A stretch of DNA of 64,000 bases from Pachypanchax playfairii (Eukaryota; Chordata; Actinopteri; Cyprinodontiformes; Aplocheilidae). The position numbers and the translations under genes are program-made. The notes beneath the pieces are model-generated. The model had not been told where the DNA came from and made no database searches. It worked only from the letters and a program-made list of their open reading frames with translations. Positions within the stretch are counted from its first letter, which is position 1, and every line of letters starts with the position of its first letter. The stretch covers positions 201,043 to 265,042 of the forward strand of contig SSNP01000039.1 in the NCBI GenBank assembly GCA_006937955.1, given 5' to 3'. This document shows, piece after piece, positions 24,901 to 39,900 of the stretch.

Positions 24901-27900
24901 ATCACTTTAATGAACCAGGGTGCTAAATCATCCCTGACAAAATGTACTATTACATCTAAAACAGGAAGTAATATAAAGTCCATGTAGTTTGTTTTTCTGC
25001 ATTCTATACGGGAAAGAGGCTGGTTGCATATTTATAAATGAGTCTTGACGTCCTCTTTAATGACTCACCATGGCAGAAGCAGTGATGCAGCTACGCTGAG
25101 TCCAGAGAAAACAGCCACGACATAAGCCACCGCCACGTTCGGGATGAGCACCAACATCACGATAAACGGCACGATCATCTAAAGACAGAAAAAGGGGGAA
25201 AAGTTTTGTTTCTTTCAGCGTATCTGAGTGTTTTTCTTATGTTACAACAATGAATGTATGCTGCGCTTCTGAATCCAACCACAGGATGGCGTAAACATTC
25301 AAGTTCTTCCAAAATAAAAGCGTTCAACTTACCGTGATGCCACAAAAAGACGCCGTCTTCTTGCCAAATCTCTGCAGAAACCATTGCCACATCGGAATGC
25401 TTATCACTGCAGACACCTGTGTGAACAAATGTAAAGCAGATAAACAAAGAAACAGGTGGGAAATGTATTAAACATATGTCAACAACCCTGTTCCTGATTT
25501 TACAGCCTGTCTTTTACTGTATTTCTCTTCCTAGTTTTATTCTTTGGTTAGGTATTGGTTGTATTTTCTATGTAGCTTTATTTCTTGATTTGCTGTACAG
25601 CACTATGGTCAGCTGTCGTGCTGTATGTTAAAGTGCTCTATAAATAGACTTGACTTGATGTATATATTATACTACTTCAAAGTGTTAATCAATATAATTT
25701 ATGACTTTATACATTTTAAAAACTCAAACATCCCATTTTTATATAAAATACAATCTTTTGAAAAGTTTGTGACTATGGTTTTGTGTTTTGCTGCAGTGAC
25801 TCACAAGAATGGTCAGCACAATGTTCTGGAAGTGTTCCCTTAGGCCAGCAGCATATGTGCAGAAGAGGACAAAGTTGTTCTGGATCAGCTGCAGAAATCA
25901 GAGATAAGACGTTCAGATGTGCAGCCCTGTCCACTCAGCACTCAGCTGGCTGTGGCGAGCACCAGAGAAGCTGCTGACAGCGTTTCACTGATTTACATCA
26001 GGTTTTCTCAGCTGAGATAATTGGAGGAGAGAATAAAAAGCCAAAAAATAGATCTAAATGCTGTAAAGTTGACTTGCGGAATCTAATGATGATCGATATT
26101 GTATCATGTTAGAAAGTCATGAAACTCACAAGAGGTTTTAGACTGTGAGCTTTCAGAAAGTGCATAGATCATATCGCCACAGAGCGCCAACAATGTTCCC
26201 ACACTGTCTGGATTGTTTCTCTTCGATGTAAAACCGTCTGCCGTGTCCGAAAGGTGCTTCATGCATTTATTTACCTGGATCGCGACCGTGATGAAGAGGA
26301 AAGCAGCAGTCAGGATGAGGTATGGTCCATGTCGCATCACCAGGAAAAAACCCTGCTGGAAAGAGATCTGCTTCTCGGTCTTTGGGGCATAAGGATCTGA
26401 AAGATGTGGAATAAATACAAGAGCATGCAGCATATCAGATAACATGCAGTGAGGGAAAGGAGATAGATTTGTTCACCAGCACAACTGGAATGGCCTCTGC
26501 ATTGCAGCAGATGCTGTTTGTCACTCTTAAATCAATGTAATAAACATTTAATTAGAGATGTGCATTAATTTGATTTGTGAAAGATGTGAAATCTGCAATC
26601 CAAAAAGTTCTAATTTAAAACTCCGATGAGCATTTGAGTGGTTCTAATTATTACCACACAGTTTTTGGTTTTGTCAACCCCGTTCAAGATGACAGCCACA
26701 ACTAATTAACAAACCCAATCAGCAAACCCCCCAAAATGCTACAACTCAGTCAGTTTTACAGATGCTGACCCACAACTTGATGCAGGTTAACAAGTTGTGC
26801 AACATCTTAAAAAACTGGGTGTGATAACTTTATTTTCATAAATTCCATCATTTCTCAACATCCTCCGATCTTAGTTTGAAACTATGATCTGAAAGGTTGC
26901 AGGTGATAAGCATAATAAATTGTTGCTTCATCAAATTCCAGTGCCGACTGTAGAGAATTTACAACCGCTTTTCTCACCATCTCTTTCTTTGACTCCCAGG
27001 AACATCACCACAGTGCAGATAAGAATGACTCCTCCTATCACGCCGGCAGCGATCATGTACACCTCCTTCTGCACAGGGAAAGAATAAATGTTCAGTGTGG
27101 TCTACATATATCCAGCTCTTCTAAGAGAGGCAACACAACCTTATTTATTCTCAGACTTTCCACAATCTTTAATTCATAATGTTCTTCAATATTTTAAAAA
27201 TGTATTCATTTCAACACGCTGCACATCCATTCGTTCATTCAGGAAACCAAAGGTGTCAGTTTACACAGTTATTTCTGGTCTTCCCTGTTCTGTTTCTCAG
27301 GAGCGGATGATTAATTGCCTGTAACTTTCTGAGCAGATAATCATACCGGTTTGAGCTGCACGAGCAAATAGAACCTCAAACAGGAAGAAACCTCAAGCAG
27401 ATCTGTATCCAAAAATACAGACACAACTCTTTAAACCATACGCCTGACAGGAACTGCTCTGCCTTAAACAACTTCTGTTTGTTTGCTGTTTGTTTTCATG
27501 TGGCTCGGCCCAGCGGTTCATTATTATTTCTGCACATCAAACATTCCTTGAGGGCAGACGGAGTTTGCCCAAACGGGGGGGGGGGTTGTGGAATGAGGGT
27601 TTGGGAGCGGTAAGTTGGTCACACCGATTGGGTTCACCCAAAATCCACTGGAAAAGAATCATTGGAAACCCAAATAGCTGTGTGCAACAAAAAATCCAAC
27701 ACAGGAATTTTTATTCATATGGAAACTCCCGTGGTGCATTCTCAGGAGCCGGGGAGTCCATTCGCAGCTCTGTGGACACAACTGTTTCCTATCATGTCCC
27801 TTTTCTTCTAACTATGAGTTTGTAGTAAAAGATCAATATTTCTGGGTGCTTTCAAATGATCTGGGTGAAACATAAATAGGCCTAATGACTTACAGACTGT

Positions 27901-30900
27901 GGAAACCCCACAGCTCACTGAGGCTGCCTTTGGAGCCTGACGTGAAGGAGGAACCCCCCTTTGTGGTCATAAATTGGGAGCAGGCTCAGAAATCAGGGTT
28001 CAGATATCAAACACAGGTCACAAGGGTTAAATCCTCAACTTATTTTAAATGGCAGAACTTTTAGATGTTAATAAATTGGGAGCCAATTTTGAACAATCTC
28101 GCTTTTCATTCAAACCCTTTCTGTGCGTTTTTTTTTTTAACCAGAAGTTGAACCACCTTGAGCACACTGTGGCTCTGAGCTCATGACAGCTCTCTTTGCC
28201 CTACTTTTAGCACACCTGAGGTCCTGGGTTGGCACAGAGCAGAGACACTTACAGCGTGTGACAGGTAGTCCTGTGAGGGCACCAGGCTCTTCACTATCTC
28301 TGCCCCACTGCTGTTTCCAAGGTAACCAGCGGACATGTTGTGAGTAGGGCAGTGCTTTCGAGTGTGAGCGCTGGCCACAATCTGACCCTGGATGGCAGCA
28401 CCCACAAGAGTCCCCAGCACCTCCATTGTCATTCCTGTAATCACACGAGCAAAGATCCACCTTTAAACTTACACCAAAGATCCAAATAAGGATCTACTGT
28501 AATGAATAAATGAAGCATTGCATGTTAAAAGAACCTCACGGTAAGCAGTGGCTGAGTCTCTTTCTTTCTGATCTGTGCTTAGGAACATGGTGAGAGCAGA
28601 ATAAGGCACGTGGAAACACTGGAAGAGACCAGAAACATTTTGTTAAGACATAAATAAGAACACATGGAATAGAACATTGACCAAAAACATATTTCCAGCG
28701 TAAAATCCTGAAATACTCTTTTATCTCTGTGATCCTTATTGAATGAATGCTGATGTGATTAGTAGTTCGCACATTGATTTCATTAATAAATGTTTCTTTA
28801 CAAACTGAGCTACAAATCTCCAAGTCTGAAAAGTGATGCCAAGGTGATCTTATACATGCTGTCGTTGTGATAACCAACAGGGGGCGACTGCTTTAAAGGT
28901 GGTATATGGAGTATTTTCATTAAAAGCAATATTTTTAACAAAATAATGTCTCCACGGGGTGTTTAGAGGGTTGTAGAATGTAAATACAGCATTTCCTTTA
29001 AAAATTATATTTGAAGTAAAATATTAATTTTGACGGCACGACGTTGACATTTTGTTTACATCTATCAGCCAATAACTGGCAGAGCAGCGGGCACCATTTT
29101 GGGTTGCCTAATACCGTAAATACTCCAGCACAGTGAGGCTGGTACTGTGGAGTCTGCAGGTCAAGCAGCTGGACGCACTAGAGATATGTGGTAACCTTAT
29201 TTGCTTGCCATAGAGAGTTTCCTCTGGGGTTTCCCATGTGACGAGCAGGTTCTGTGTGGAAACGTTTTTATTAGCTGCTAGCTAACACGTAGCTACATGT
29301 TGCTGAAGTGGATGAATGCTCCACAAAGGATTTTATTGCTATTTTATTTATTTTTAAATTTTATTGGATAAGTGGGGCGTGCAAGATGGTGTGTGAGGAG
29401 GACAGAGGATCTTAAGAGGGCCTGCAGAAAGTTTTGGAGCCGCGGGACAATTATGAACTCTTTGCCACGGACTGAATCGATGACTGAGCTACAAACAGAT
29501 AGGAGCTGCTTTTATCAGAGTCAGTGTGTGATCAGCGGGGCTGGAGAGCATGATTAGTGAGCTAAACTCATGATATTTTATTGTCCTGCTCGGATCAGGT
29601 ATCAGAGTGGGTTTGGTGAGAGGAATATTGGTTGACCTGAGCACTGGAGCGCGTGCGCACGCGGGGGGGGGTTAACGAGCCTGGCACCCAGATGGCTGAA
29701 GGCTTTGTGTCGTGTTACTCTGTTCCAAGTTCCATATACCACCTTTAACTGTGGATCAAAACGGATTCTGACAGAGTTTAACATAAAATTTAATCTTATT
29801 TGGTTTTTCAGTAAACAACTATAATAGGGCTATGATCTCAATCTATAGTTTAAATTTACCTTTATTTAGCAAATTCGATTAACTTTCTTGGTGTATTGCT
29901 TAAAGAAAGACATATCTTTAGGTGGAATGACCTTGTAAATAACAAGTCGTGATTGACTGGACAAACCTCAATTGTCTTTGTGGAGTACAGTAATCTCATT
30001 ATGTATTGTGCTTCAACTTTTGCAGCTTCAATAAATCACTGACTTTATATGCCAGCATATCCAAATATGTATCTCAGAAAATGGATTTTCTGGTACATGT
30101 TTCTTAATTGGTTTGCCCATTGATTGGCTCAGATAAACACATGGTTTTGTATCCTGTGAGCTTATAGGCTCAGATAAACACATTATTATATATCCTGCGT
30201 GCTGATTGGCTCAGCAAAGGAGAGCAACATTAGATTTCACTTTGTGTTAGAAGCATCTCGTCTTGCTCATTGAGCATTAGTATGTTTCACTGCATAAAGT
30301 GTGTTTCTATAGGCTTTAACCGTTTAGCCATTTAAACATATACTGTAGTTTGTACTTTGTGGATTTTCCTCTATTGTTGGAAGTTCTGGAATGAAACTGC
30401 TGCAACCGAGAAGGGATCACTGACAACTCTTTCTCAAACCATCGTGCTCTTTTGTGTTTGCTCCTGATATCGATTTAGACTCGCCAGTTATGCTCACATG
30501 CACATTTCTGGACTGTGAAGGGAAACCGGAGTGCCGGGAGAAAACCCACGCAGGTACATGATGCCGTGAGGTGACATACCCCCACTGCCTTTATCAACAT
30601 GGTATAATTCTTTTATTTTAAATGTGACCATCCTCATGTCAGAACTCAAATCAAAACATGTCTGGCCCCAAATAGCTACATGTAGAAAAATGGCCAGTAA
30701 ATCAAAGGCTGTAATCCTTTTATCCACGTGTTCCGGTGAAAACACAGCTGCGAAGTACAGACTGTACATTTATCAAAAGCAATCATTGCGTTTTCCATGC
30801 CGGCTGGTCTCAGATCTGTTTTCTCCCTCCTCACCACCTCTTCCAGAGAATAGCTGAGCAACCATAGTCCAGCTTCACTTTGTAATTTACACAAGGGCCC

Positions 30901-33900
30901 AGTCAGCACTGTGGCCAAATGAGCATGCACAGCCACAACGAAAATAAATGCAGCCGTGAAAGGATTTTTTTTTTCAGCCTTCGCTCCTATGCAGCATGTC
31001 ATTTATGGGGACTTTACTGCATGCAAACGTTTATAGACTCTAGCCTATGGACTCTGCTGGAGAGAGGTGGAGGTGATGAACTTGATGGAAACTTTGCATT
31101 TGTTGATGACATAAACAGACATATTTTGTATTCTAGCTTCTGTCTACAGATTGTGATGTTCTGGATGATTACAGCTGCCTTTCCCAACTAAACTTCACAC
31201 AAACATACAGCCAGAAACAATGAATGGTGGCTAAAAGTGGCAACCAGCATTTACCGAGCAAGAGGTTCCTGGCAGGACCGACTGTATATTTATCAGGTAG
31301 TTAGAGTTATATGCTGTTACAGCTCACCACAGTGTGGCTGCGGCGGTCTAAATGCTCTGTGGCACATGTTATATGGGTTACCCCAGAGAAAAAAGCAGGT
31401 TGGAGAAGAAAGCAATGGTCTGGACCATAATAAGACATGTCAAACTGAATAACTGTACTTCCCCTTTTGGGGTGAGGTATCTAAACATTTCAGGGCATCT
31501 AATTTGATACTCATCTAAATGAAGGCATAAAATCCCAATGAATACTCACAGTGATGAGTGTTTGGTAGAGGCAGTAGAAGCCCAGGTACCAGATGAACCT
31601 GCCAGTGATGAAAGGAGGAACGAACCAGAGGTAGAAGTATGACACCACCAGGAAGGGCGTGCAACCTACCATCCTATAGAGACGACACATAAAGGCAAAT
31701 TCATAGCTGTTCGTGATGGGTGTTTCTTCGTCCAATTGCAATGTTTTCTTTTATATTTGGCAGTATTTGGTCGTGGAAGAGATGGGAACGTCAGGAAATA
31801 CCAAAATATTTCAACTCCACAAGCAGATGTAGTCATAACACACACACACAATCACATAAATCTGTAGCACACACCAAGGCAAATCTAGCATGAAGCCATT
31901 CTGCTGTGATGTGCTTTTTTCAGAACTTGGAGCGATACAGTGTGTGGGCCATGTATAATTCATAAGTATACAACTGGTGTGTATCATTATGGTTAAAGTG
32001 AACTACTGAATGTTGCAAAATAAAGCAAAAAGAAACACAAATGATGGATGGGTCATTGGTTGGACTTGTCTGCAAACATCATTACATCCTCCACCCTCTT
32101 CCTCCTGCCCTTGAGGTAAAAATGAAAACAAAAATGGAGCTTGTCATGTGGTAAAAACATTGGTACGACCACGGTGCTGACGAATCAAGCTGATCTCTGA
32201 CTTATTTTGCACCAGGATTGCAAAAGAGTTTAAAAAAGGTAAAGAGAGGCCAGTTATGGTTATTTCTGGTATTATCTAGCAATACCACCTCACTCTCCTC
32301 CTGATTGTTTACTCAGACAAAGGCAGCTGACAGCGCTGGGGCTGCAGTATTGACCGCTTAGTCATGGGAGCATTGACCCCCCCCCCATCCAATCAGGGGT
32401 GGAGTGGTGAATGTGACAGAATGTTCATGCAAGATGGCTGTGTTCAGGGGAGATGCAACAAAAGCACGTGTGCACAATCGCTTGCAATACATTCTCACAT
32501 GTTTCACATGCATGAATGCTCAGTCACACCTGCCTCAATAATTTACACAGAATTAATTAAAACAGAACGGGTTGATAAGAAGCTGGCACATCCGATTATC
32601 TTCTTGCTGACTTGTTTCAGATGTTTCATAGTGCAGAAGGGATTTGGATGAAGCCTTGCAAGTCACAGTGAGTCATCGTGGTTGGATGTTGGATTGGTAG
32701 CTCTTGTATCTTTAGGTTTAACGGCTAATTCAGGTTTTACAATGATCAAGTTCTGAAACAATTAACGTCTTGCAGAAGCTGTTTCTGGTTCCTCAGCGTT
32801 ACACACCCATCGCTCATCCAGTCTGCTTGGAACCTGCTTGTCACGCAGTAATCAGAACTACCTGCATAAACACTCCCTGATTTCGTTAGTGTTTTGCTAG
32901 ATTCCCCAATTCACTTTCAGTGTTATTTCCCTAGTTTTCTATCTCTCTGTTATTCTCAAGGTTGAATTCTTTCAAATCTATTTTTAAATTTAACATATAT
33001 TTTATTAAATAAAACATTTACTTTGATCTTGCTGCCTCTGAAACTTCATATTGGGCCCTTAACGCTACATATGACACGGATGGTTCTTTGAACAGTCTCG
33101 AACTGACAGGCTCTCCGAGACCAAAGGGGATTTCTGCCATTTCAAAAACACTCCAATGTCAAGAAAATGTGTAACAGTTAAGGAAATCACTGGTTTTGAA
33201 ACGTTTACAACACCATAAAGTCTGCAGTACATGGTTATTCTAGAAGAAATATTATGCTAGTTATTATGATAGAAGTTCTTGATTGGATGTGTTTGAGGAA
33301 CAGTCACAGCTAATATGATGATGCACGTATCTGTTTAAACTGAGAATGTGAAATGTCTAAATACAACACAGTCAGATGATGCACGAACACTTTATTTAAA
33401 TAAATTCAAACGTTTGACCACTAACATCTTCTAGCTTCATATAAATGCAAAATAAAAGTTAAAAAAAAGTTTTTTCTTGCTGTTACTTGATTGTAGTTAG
33501 TTGCAGTCACATAATAAACATGCCAGTACCCAAGGGGGCATTTAGACTCCATCTTTCAAAACCTCTGAGCAAAGATCAGAATCACTAAATGTCTAACTGT
33601 GAATATGTCAGCTTCCTGTTGAATAGACAGACGGGACTTTCCAAACAGGATAAAAACTGAGGGAGTGACTTGCCCTGTCATCACACAGGCTGTTTGGTGC
33701 ACACATAGATACACACAAGCAAGAACGCACAAATCTGCACACTCCCAGGAGGTAATCAAAGCTGATTTACCACCAGCATCTGTCTGCAACTGAGTGTGGC
33801 TGCCTGACAAATGTGGATTTGGATGCTCTTCAAATCTACAGTCTGATGTTGTGACAGAAAGTATCACGCTAGTGTGTTCTAAAGAAGGGTACCATACACG

Positions 33901-36900
33901 CTTAGCAGCTTAAAAAATCATTTTATAAGTCAGGGATTTATGGGAATGCTGATGCAAACGCCAAATAATCCACATTGTCACCCATAACGTTTCAATACAA
34001 AGGCTTGAAATACCAAGAGACGTGCTGCAGATGCAACAACAGAACAATCTAAAATGAAGCAGCATATTATGAAAGAATGCTATTAAACTGCTTCGGCATG
34101 TTTCCTGGCATCAAAAGTTAAAAAAATAAAATAAATAAACCTACACCCTTAAAAATAACTGTCTAGTTTATCCGAGGGAGTGTCGAGAACAATAAAGCAC
34201 CATGGCTGTTTATCTAAACTTCAGGTGTGGATCCAGAGGCTGAGAATTATTCCAAAAAATCAAAAATCTCCTCCGATGTGGGACGTTTGCACAAACATCT
34301 GCATCACGCTGCAACCATAATTACACATGAGAGTGAGGGACATAAACTAAACATGCTTTATAATTCATCAACAAATTAGAGGTATTTATACAGGCTCAAC
34401 TGTGTGTGTGTGTCTTTTAACTTTCAAAACAGCTTTTAAGAAATGACAAAACCAAATTGTTAAGACTGTGGTACGGTGCTTGGATTTGATTTGATCCTCA
34501 CGTCTTTAGGTCAGTTTGGCAACAATAACCTTGGTAGATTTTAAAAAATTATAAATAACCTCCTGGACCTGAATGGCCATCCTATTTTGAAAAGTTTCGA
34601 GAGGCCATTTCACACAAATTTCATGACTTTGTGGTTAAGTATTAACCTGTAATATGAAACATTTTATACCTAAAAAATGTTAAAAAAAACACTGATTTAC
34701 AGACCTTTCAATCTCACGACTTGAAAGTTCGGCTGCAACTCATTAATATTCATTATGCTAATTTGCTAGACTCAGATTGGCTAACAAACTAGCCTATGAG
34801 AGCAAAGCATGCTGTTTCCTGCCCCACTGCACATGGCAACTGTTATGGTGCGTTCACACCAGCCACTTTGTCAACGTCAAGCAACGCTGATAACGCTCCA
34901 AATTTGACGTTTGAAGTTGAAGCTCATAACGCCTGCCAGTCAGAGCGCATAGGCGTTAAAGCTCGTAAAGCCTGACCGAAAGAGCGCGAAGGCGGGGCTT
35001 CCTTTGTTATTGGATGTTCGGAGCTATGGCGGATCATATTGAGACAGTGGCTTGGATTTATTTACTTCATAGATCTAGACAACGTCGACGTCGGGTGCAT
35101 CAGCGCCGTTTGTGGATACACCGCATTCTTCAGATGCGTTCTGAGTTTGGTGAGTTTAACCATTTGCTCCAGGAGCTACGTTTGGATGAGGTTCATTTAT
35201 CTTCCATTTTGGCTGATCCCGCTTCTTTCCGGCTACGTGCTGTGACGTCTTACGTCACGACGATGAGACGCTCTGATTGGTTGACATGCCGCTTCAAGAG
35301 CGTTATGAACGTCAAAAGTTTAGCTAGCTGAACTTTGAGCTTTTCTAGCGTTTCAAGCATCAACGCCTGAAACGCTAGAAAAGCTTGAAAAGTTGCCGCT
35401 CATAACGCTCACAAAGCGCCGCAGAGCCGTTGACGTCTGTCTGACGCCCGTCCACCATAGACTTTACATATAAACTTGCCGCTTATGAAGTTGATGGTTG
35501 GGCCGGTGTGAACGCACCATTAGGTCTTGGGGTTTTGTTTATTTCTTTATTATTTTCTCATAGTTTTCTCCAGATTATTTCTGTGATTTTGTGTTTGTAT
35601 TTTTCTCCTGGTTCCTCGTTGTTTCCTGTTTGGTCTGTGTCGCGTCTCATGTCCCCTGTCTTCCTGCTCTGCTTTTATTTTGGTTACGTCTCCACTTCCT
35701 GTTCTCCTCATGTGTTTCACAGTACCTTGCCCGTCACAGCTGTGTCTTGTTGTGTTGATTTGTTTGCTTTCATTTCAGTCCTATTCAAGTAGCGTTCTCA
35801 GTGTTTGTCTGTATCGACTGGTTTTTGATTTTTGCTCTTTGGATGTTCGTGATGATTTTTATGTTTGGACATTTTGTGGATTACCCTGTGCTCGTTCCTC
35901 CGCTCGCAGCCGGACTTCTTCCCCTCTGTAAGTCCTTTGCACTTTATTAAAAGCATTCTTTCTTAATCCCGGCTTCCAGTCATGCTCTCTGCGTTTGGGT
36001 CCTACTATCTGATTAGCAAAGAACATAACAGCAACAGGACACCGAGTCTCTTCTGGTTGATACGTGTTTATGCTAACAGCTTTTAGCCAGCAGCATGCTA
36101 GGCGTGGTTTCAACTAAGAACACCTGTGGAGCTAAAATATTCAACAGAAACCTCAGAAAAACTGTTTTTAATGAAAGGGCCTCTTTAAGGTCATTTATAT
36201 TAGGGTTATTGTAATTCTCTGAACATTCTTGATACTATGAGTTTTCAAGTTTTGTCCTTTTAATATTTTGTTGTTGAGATATACTGTTCATACATACATA
36301 GTTCTGTACATGGAACCATACGTCGTGCGGTAGGAGTATTTACCAGGGCATGAGTCGACCAATCTTGGTCCATCTGCTCTTTGTCATGAAGAAACCAACT
36401 ATTGGATCAGTCACTGCACCCCAGATTTTCCCACTGAATAACACCATGGAGGCCTGGAAGGCATTGATCTGCAGAACAGAACAGAAGCACAACTTCCATT
36501 TGATCCTGTTTGGGAACCACAGACACACGTTTTTGTGCTCTTTTCCCTCTAAAAGGTTTACCTGAGCAACATCGAGCAGGTAAATTTGCAGGAAGAAAGC
36601 CGTGGCACTGGCCGCCACCTCCTTGGGAGCTCCTCCAATCCCAAAACACAACTTGCTGCAAACTGATAACTTCTGGCTCAGGTTGGTCTGTGAAGACAGA
36701 AACAGTTTTATTACAGAATAAATGTCACAAAGAGCTTCAGTATTTTTGTGTAGACTCAGTTCAAACTTGAGAGAAAACTAACAACAGACAAACTCTTTAC
36801 ATAAAAACATGTACATGTTTTATCACTGCTGGCCATTTTTGTTCTTTTTTTTATCAGCTGCAACTGATCATTTTATTTGACTTATAAAACTATTTGTTGT

Positions 36901-39900
36901 AGATTTTAAACATTCACCATCTCCAAAAGGAAAATAAATGATTATTACTTTTTTTATAATTTAAATTACTTTTCATCATGTTTGGTTAGATTTAAACACT
37001 GGATTCACATCATGATCAATGACTCGAGAAAAGTAACATCAAATTGTATAAAGTTACAAACAAACACAGAGTAAAATGAAAATCTATTGCACAATCCTTT
37101 TTATTCAGCAATAAAATATAACTCCATCCATCTTTCTTCTGTAGCTGCTTGTTTTTGAGCAAGGTTGTGGGGGAGCGATAAATGAGAGGCGGAGCTCAAC
37201 TCTGTGCAGGTCATCACACAAGGCCATTAACAACTGCTCACATATTACATGCGCACACCTGGAGCCAATTTAGAGTCATAAACTAACCCAACATGCACAG
37301 ATCAGAGAACATGCAAACTCCATGCAGAAAAGCCCAAGCCTGGATTTGAACCCACAACCTCCTTGTTCTAAAGCAAAAGTGCTAACCAACTAATCCACTA
37401 TCATTTCAGAATATATAGATCAAGTTATCAGTGCTAGACACCCCCCCATAGTTATCTAGCTTCTGATTGGCCGCTGCTTTTCAAGTTTATCCAATCAGCA
37501 CTGAGCAAAACTCGTGAACGTCTAAAAACTACTAAAAATATCCTTTTTTTGAAACGTATGAACTCCTAAAGGTGTGTTTGGTGTTCAGGAAGTTCACGTG
37601 GAGAGGTGGAAACGCTTATATGAAACATTTAATTCAGGAAAATTTGGAGTCACTTGTGACAAAATGAAGCTCATGGTACGAGTGTTTGTGATTTCAACCA
37701 AAGATATATTTAAAATGAAAAGAAAACTAAAGGAAATGAATGAAAAGAAGGAAATAAAAATATAGTGTCATTATTATGCTAGAATAAGTCTCAAACCTCC
37801 TTTTGTTGTGGCACAGATAAAGTTATATAAAGGGCTGTAAACAGAAATATAGTTGCTTAATTTTATGAAGAATAAGTTAATTTGAGGGTGTGTTAAATGT
37901 GTCTTTATGTTATGTTTATGTACAATCAGTAAAAATGGATTTTCTTCTCAAACAAGTCAGCGGAAATGTATTTCTGTCATTGGGAAACTCAAACTGTTCT
38001 CTAGAGTCCGAGTTTAAAATGAGCCGCCATTTAAAAAAAGGATCAGAAGCAGAACCCCTGCTGGCTGTTAGCAGTGTGGTCTTTGGGTGCAGACTCTGAG
38101 GCTTACAGAGGAGCCGGAGGAACCCACCGAACCCTCCGCGGTCCTGTTTCCTTCCCCTCTGTTCTGCTAAAACCATCATGGCTCTGTGTGTGTTTGTGTA
38201 CTGAGTGAGCTTTCATCTCCAGATATGAATAAGATGAGACACCCGCAGTCTGAGAAGCTCGGTATTTACAAGTGTCTCCGAAATCACGGGCGCATATCAG
38301 CCTCTGTCTTTACCTAACCCTTGGTGTCACACACACACAGAGAAAATAGCATCAATCAACATCCAGTGGCAGGGTTTGGCTGACAGCCTCTTTCCCCAAA
38401 GCTAAATGAAAGAAGGAAATCACCAAAGTGACCACAACCACGACAGGCGCACTGTTATTATCCAGCTCAGGTTTTCTCTTCCTCCTTCTCTCACCCCATC
38501 AAAACACACAAGGGTTGGAAAACGACAATTACCAGGAGTGGGTGTGTGTAATTATTCAATCGCAAGACAAGCGGGTTCGAGGTAAGTAAAGGCTATGTGG
38601 TGGTTCCGACTTCAAAACTCTCTCTTCTCCCACTCTCACTGCAATTATCCTTAATTGGAGAGAGAGAGAGAGAGAGAGAAAAAAAATCAAAGCCTTTGGT
38701 GTCTGGAGAGAGCTGCTTAACTGATGATGTGCAAAAATACTCTCCCTGCCTGTTTCTAAACACCAAAATCTTACACTCAATCTTCCATTACCAGGTTCTC
38801 CTCATCATCAGAGGGAATAAACAGGATATCCCCTCTGCTGTTGTTTGCATTCACAAACAAAACCTCTCACACACACGCGGTACATCATGCACACAGATAC
38901 AGAGCAGGAAAAAAAGCTCTGAATAACAGCAAGCAAGTGCAAGAGTTCAGACGACACACAGAAGAGGCACGAGGACAGATAAGTCTAATCTCTGAGGTTG
39001 ATTAAGATTCAAGCTCCAGAGGGGAACGGTCTTAATTACAACTGAGGATAATTTAAGAAGAGAGTAGAAGAAATATTCAGCCAATCAAATGGAAGGATTT
39101 TCCTGAGATTTCTAATTAGAAGTGTCATTCCAGAGATTCCACTTTTAACAGTCAACAAGTAGCTTCAAGCCCTCGTGCTCGGATTATGAGTAACGCTGCT
39201 GTGAAATGTCACCAGAAGTCTTAAAACGCTGACGAAACACCCTTCAGTCTTATAGCAGAGCTTCATATGCAGAACTTTCAAGGACAAATATTTGCAGATA
39301 AAGTTTTTAATTAATCAGCTCTAAATATGGACTTTGAAAAGAAGACTGTAAATTATTAGTAAAATCATAACTTGCATCTAAATGAGCAATGGACGAGATT
39401 TTGGTGTTTCAGACAGGTTTTTAGTCAGATTTCAAACTATTTTGACCTTTTTAAAACTATAAAAGGACGTTTTAATTCATTTAAACATAAAGGTGAACAG
39501 TTTGTAGTTTAATCCTCTTCAGGCTGATTTTGGTAACTTGAATAAAATATAACTTTTGTTGATTTTTTTATAAAGAATAACTGAAGGAGACAAACAATGA
39601 ATGAGTGAATGGAGTCTTTTCAAAACCAAAAAGATCATCCAACCAGTACCAGTCACTGTCACCTAGTTGCCATAGTTACTAGTCTGTTTTGTGTCCAGCA
39701 GCCTCCTCAACAGGAAGGGACTTTTGAGTTAGAGCAGAGAGGGATTGTCTTTTTATTGTTTTCTCAAAGCTGTAAAATCAAAATGATGTTTTTTTGGTTG
39801 GATCAGTGTGAAATTTGTGTAAAACACCAAAGTGCTTCTGGGTCAAAATGCAAATGACTTTAGTCTGGCAATTTTTAAATTTTTTTCTCTGTGTTTTTTT

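Larger units (their letters stand above)
34597..36190. repeat. Dispersed repeat family C, copy 1 (interrupted)
   Basis: Two separated parts, about 34597-34845 and 36003-36190, match in inverted order the block at 58340-58895. Shared words include GAAACATTTTATA, GCTGTTTCCTGCCCC, CAGCATGCTAGGCGTGGTTT and ACACCTGTGGAGCTAAAATA. The gap between the parts is filled by the Harbinger element and a second insertion at 35523-36000. It lies in MFSD2B intron 3. Confidence 0.6.
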
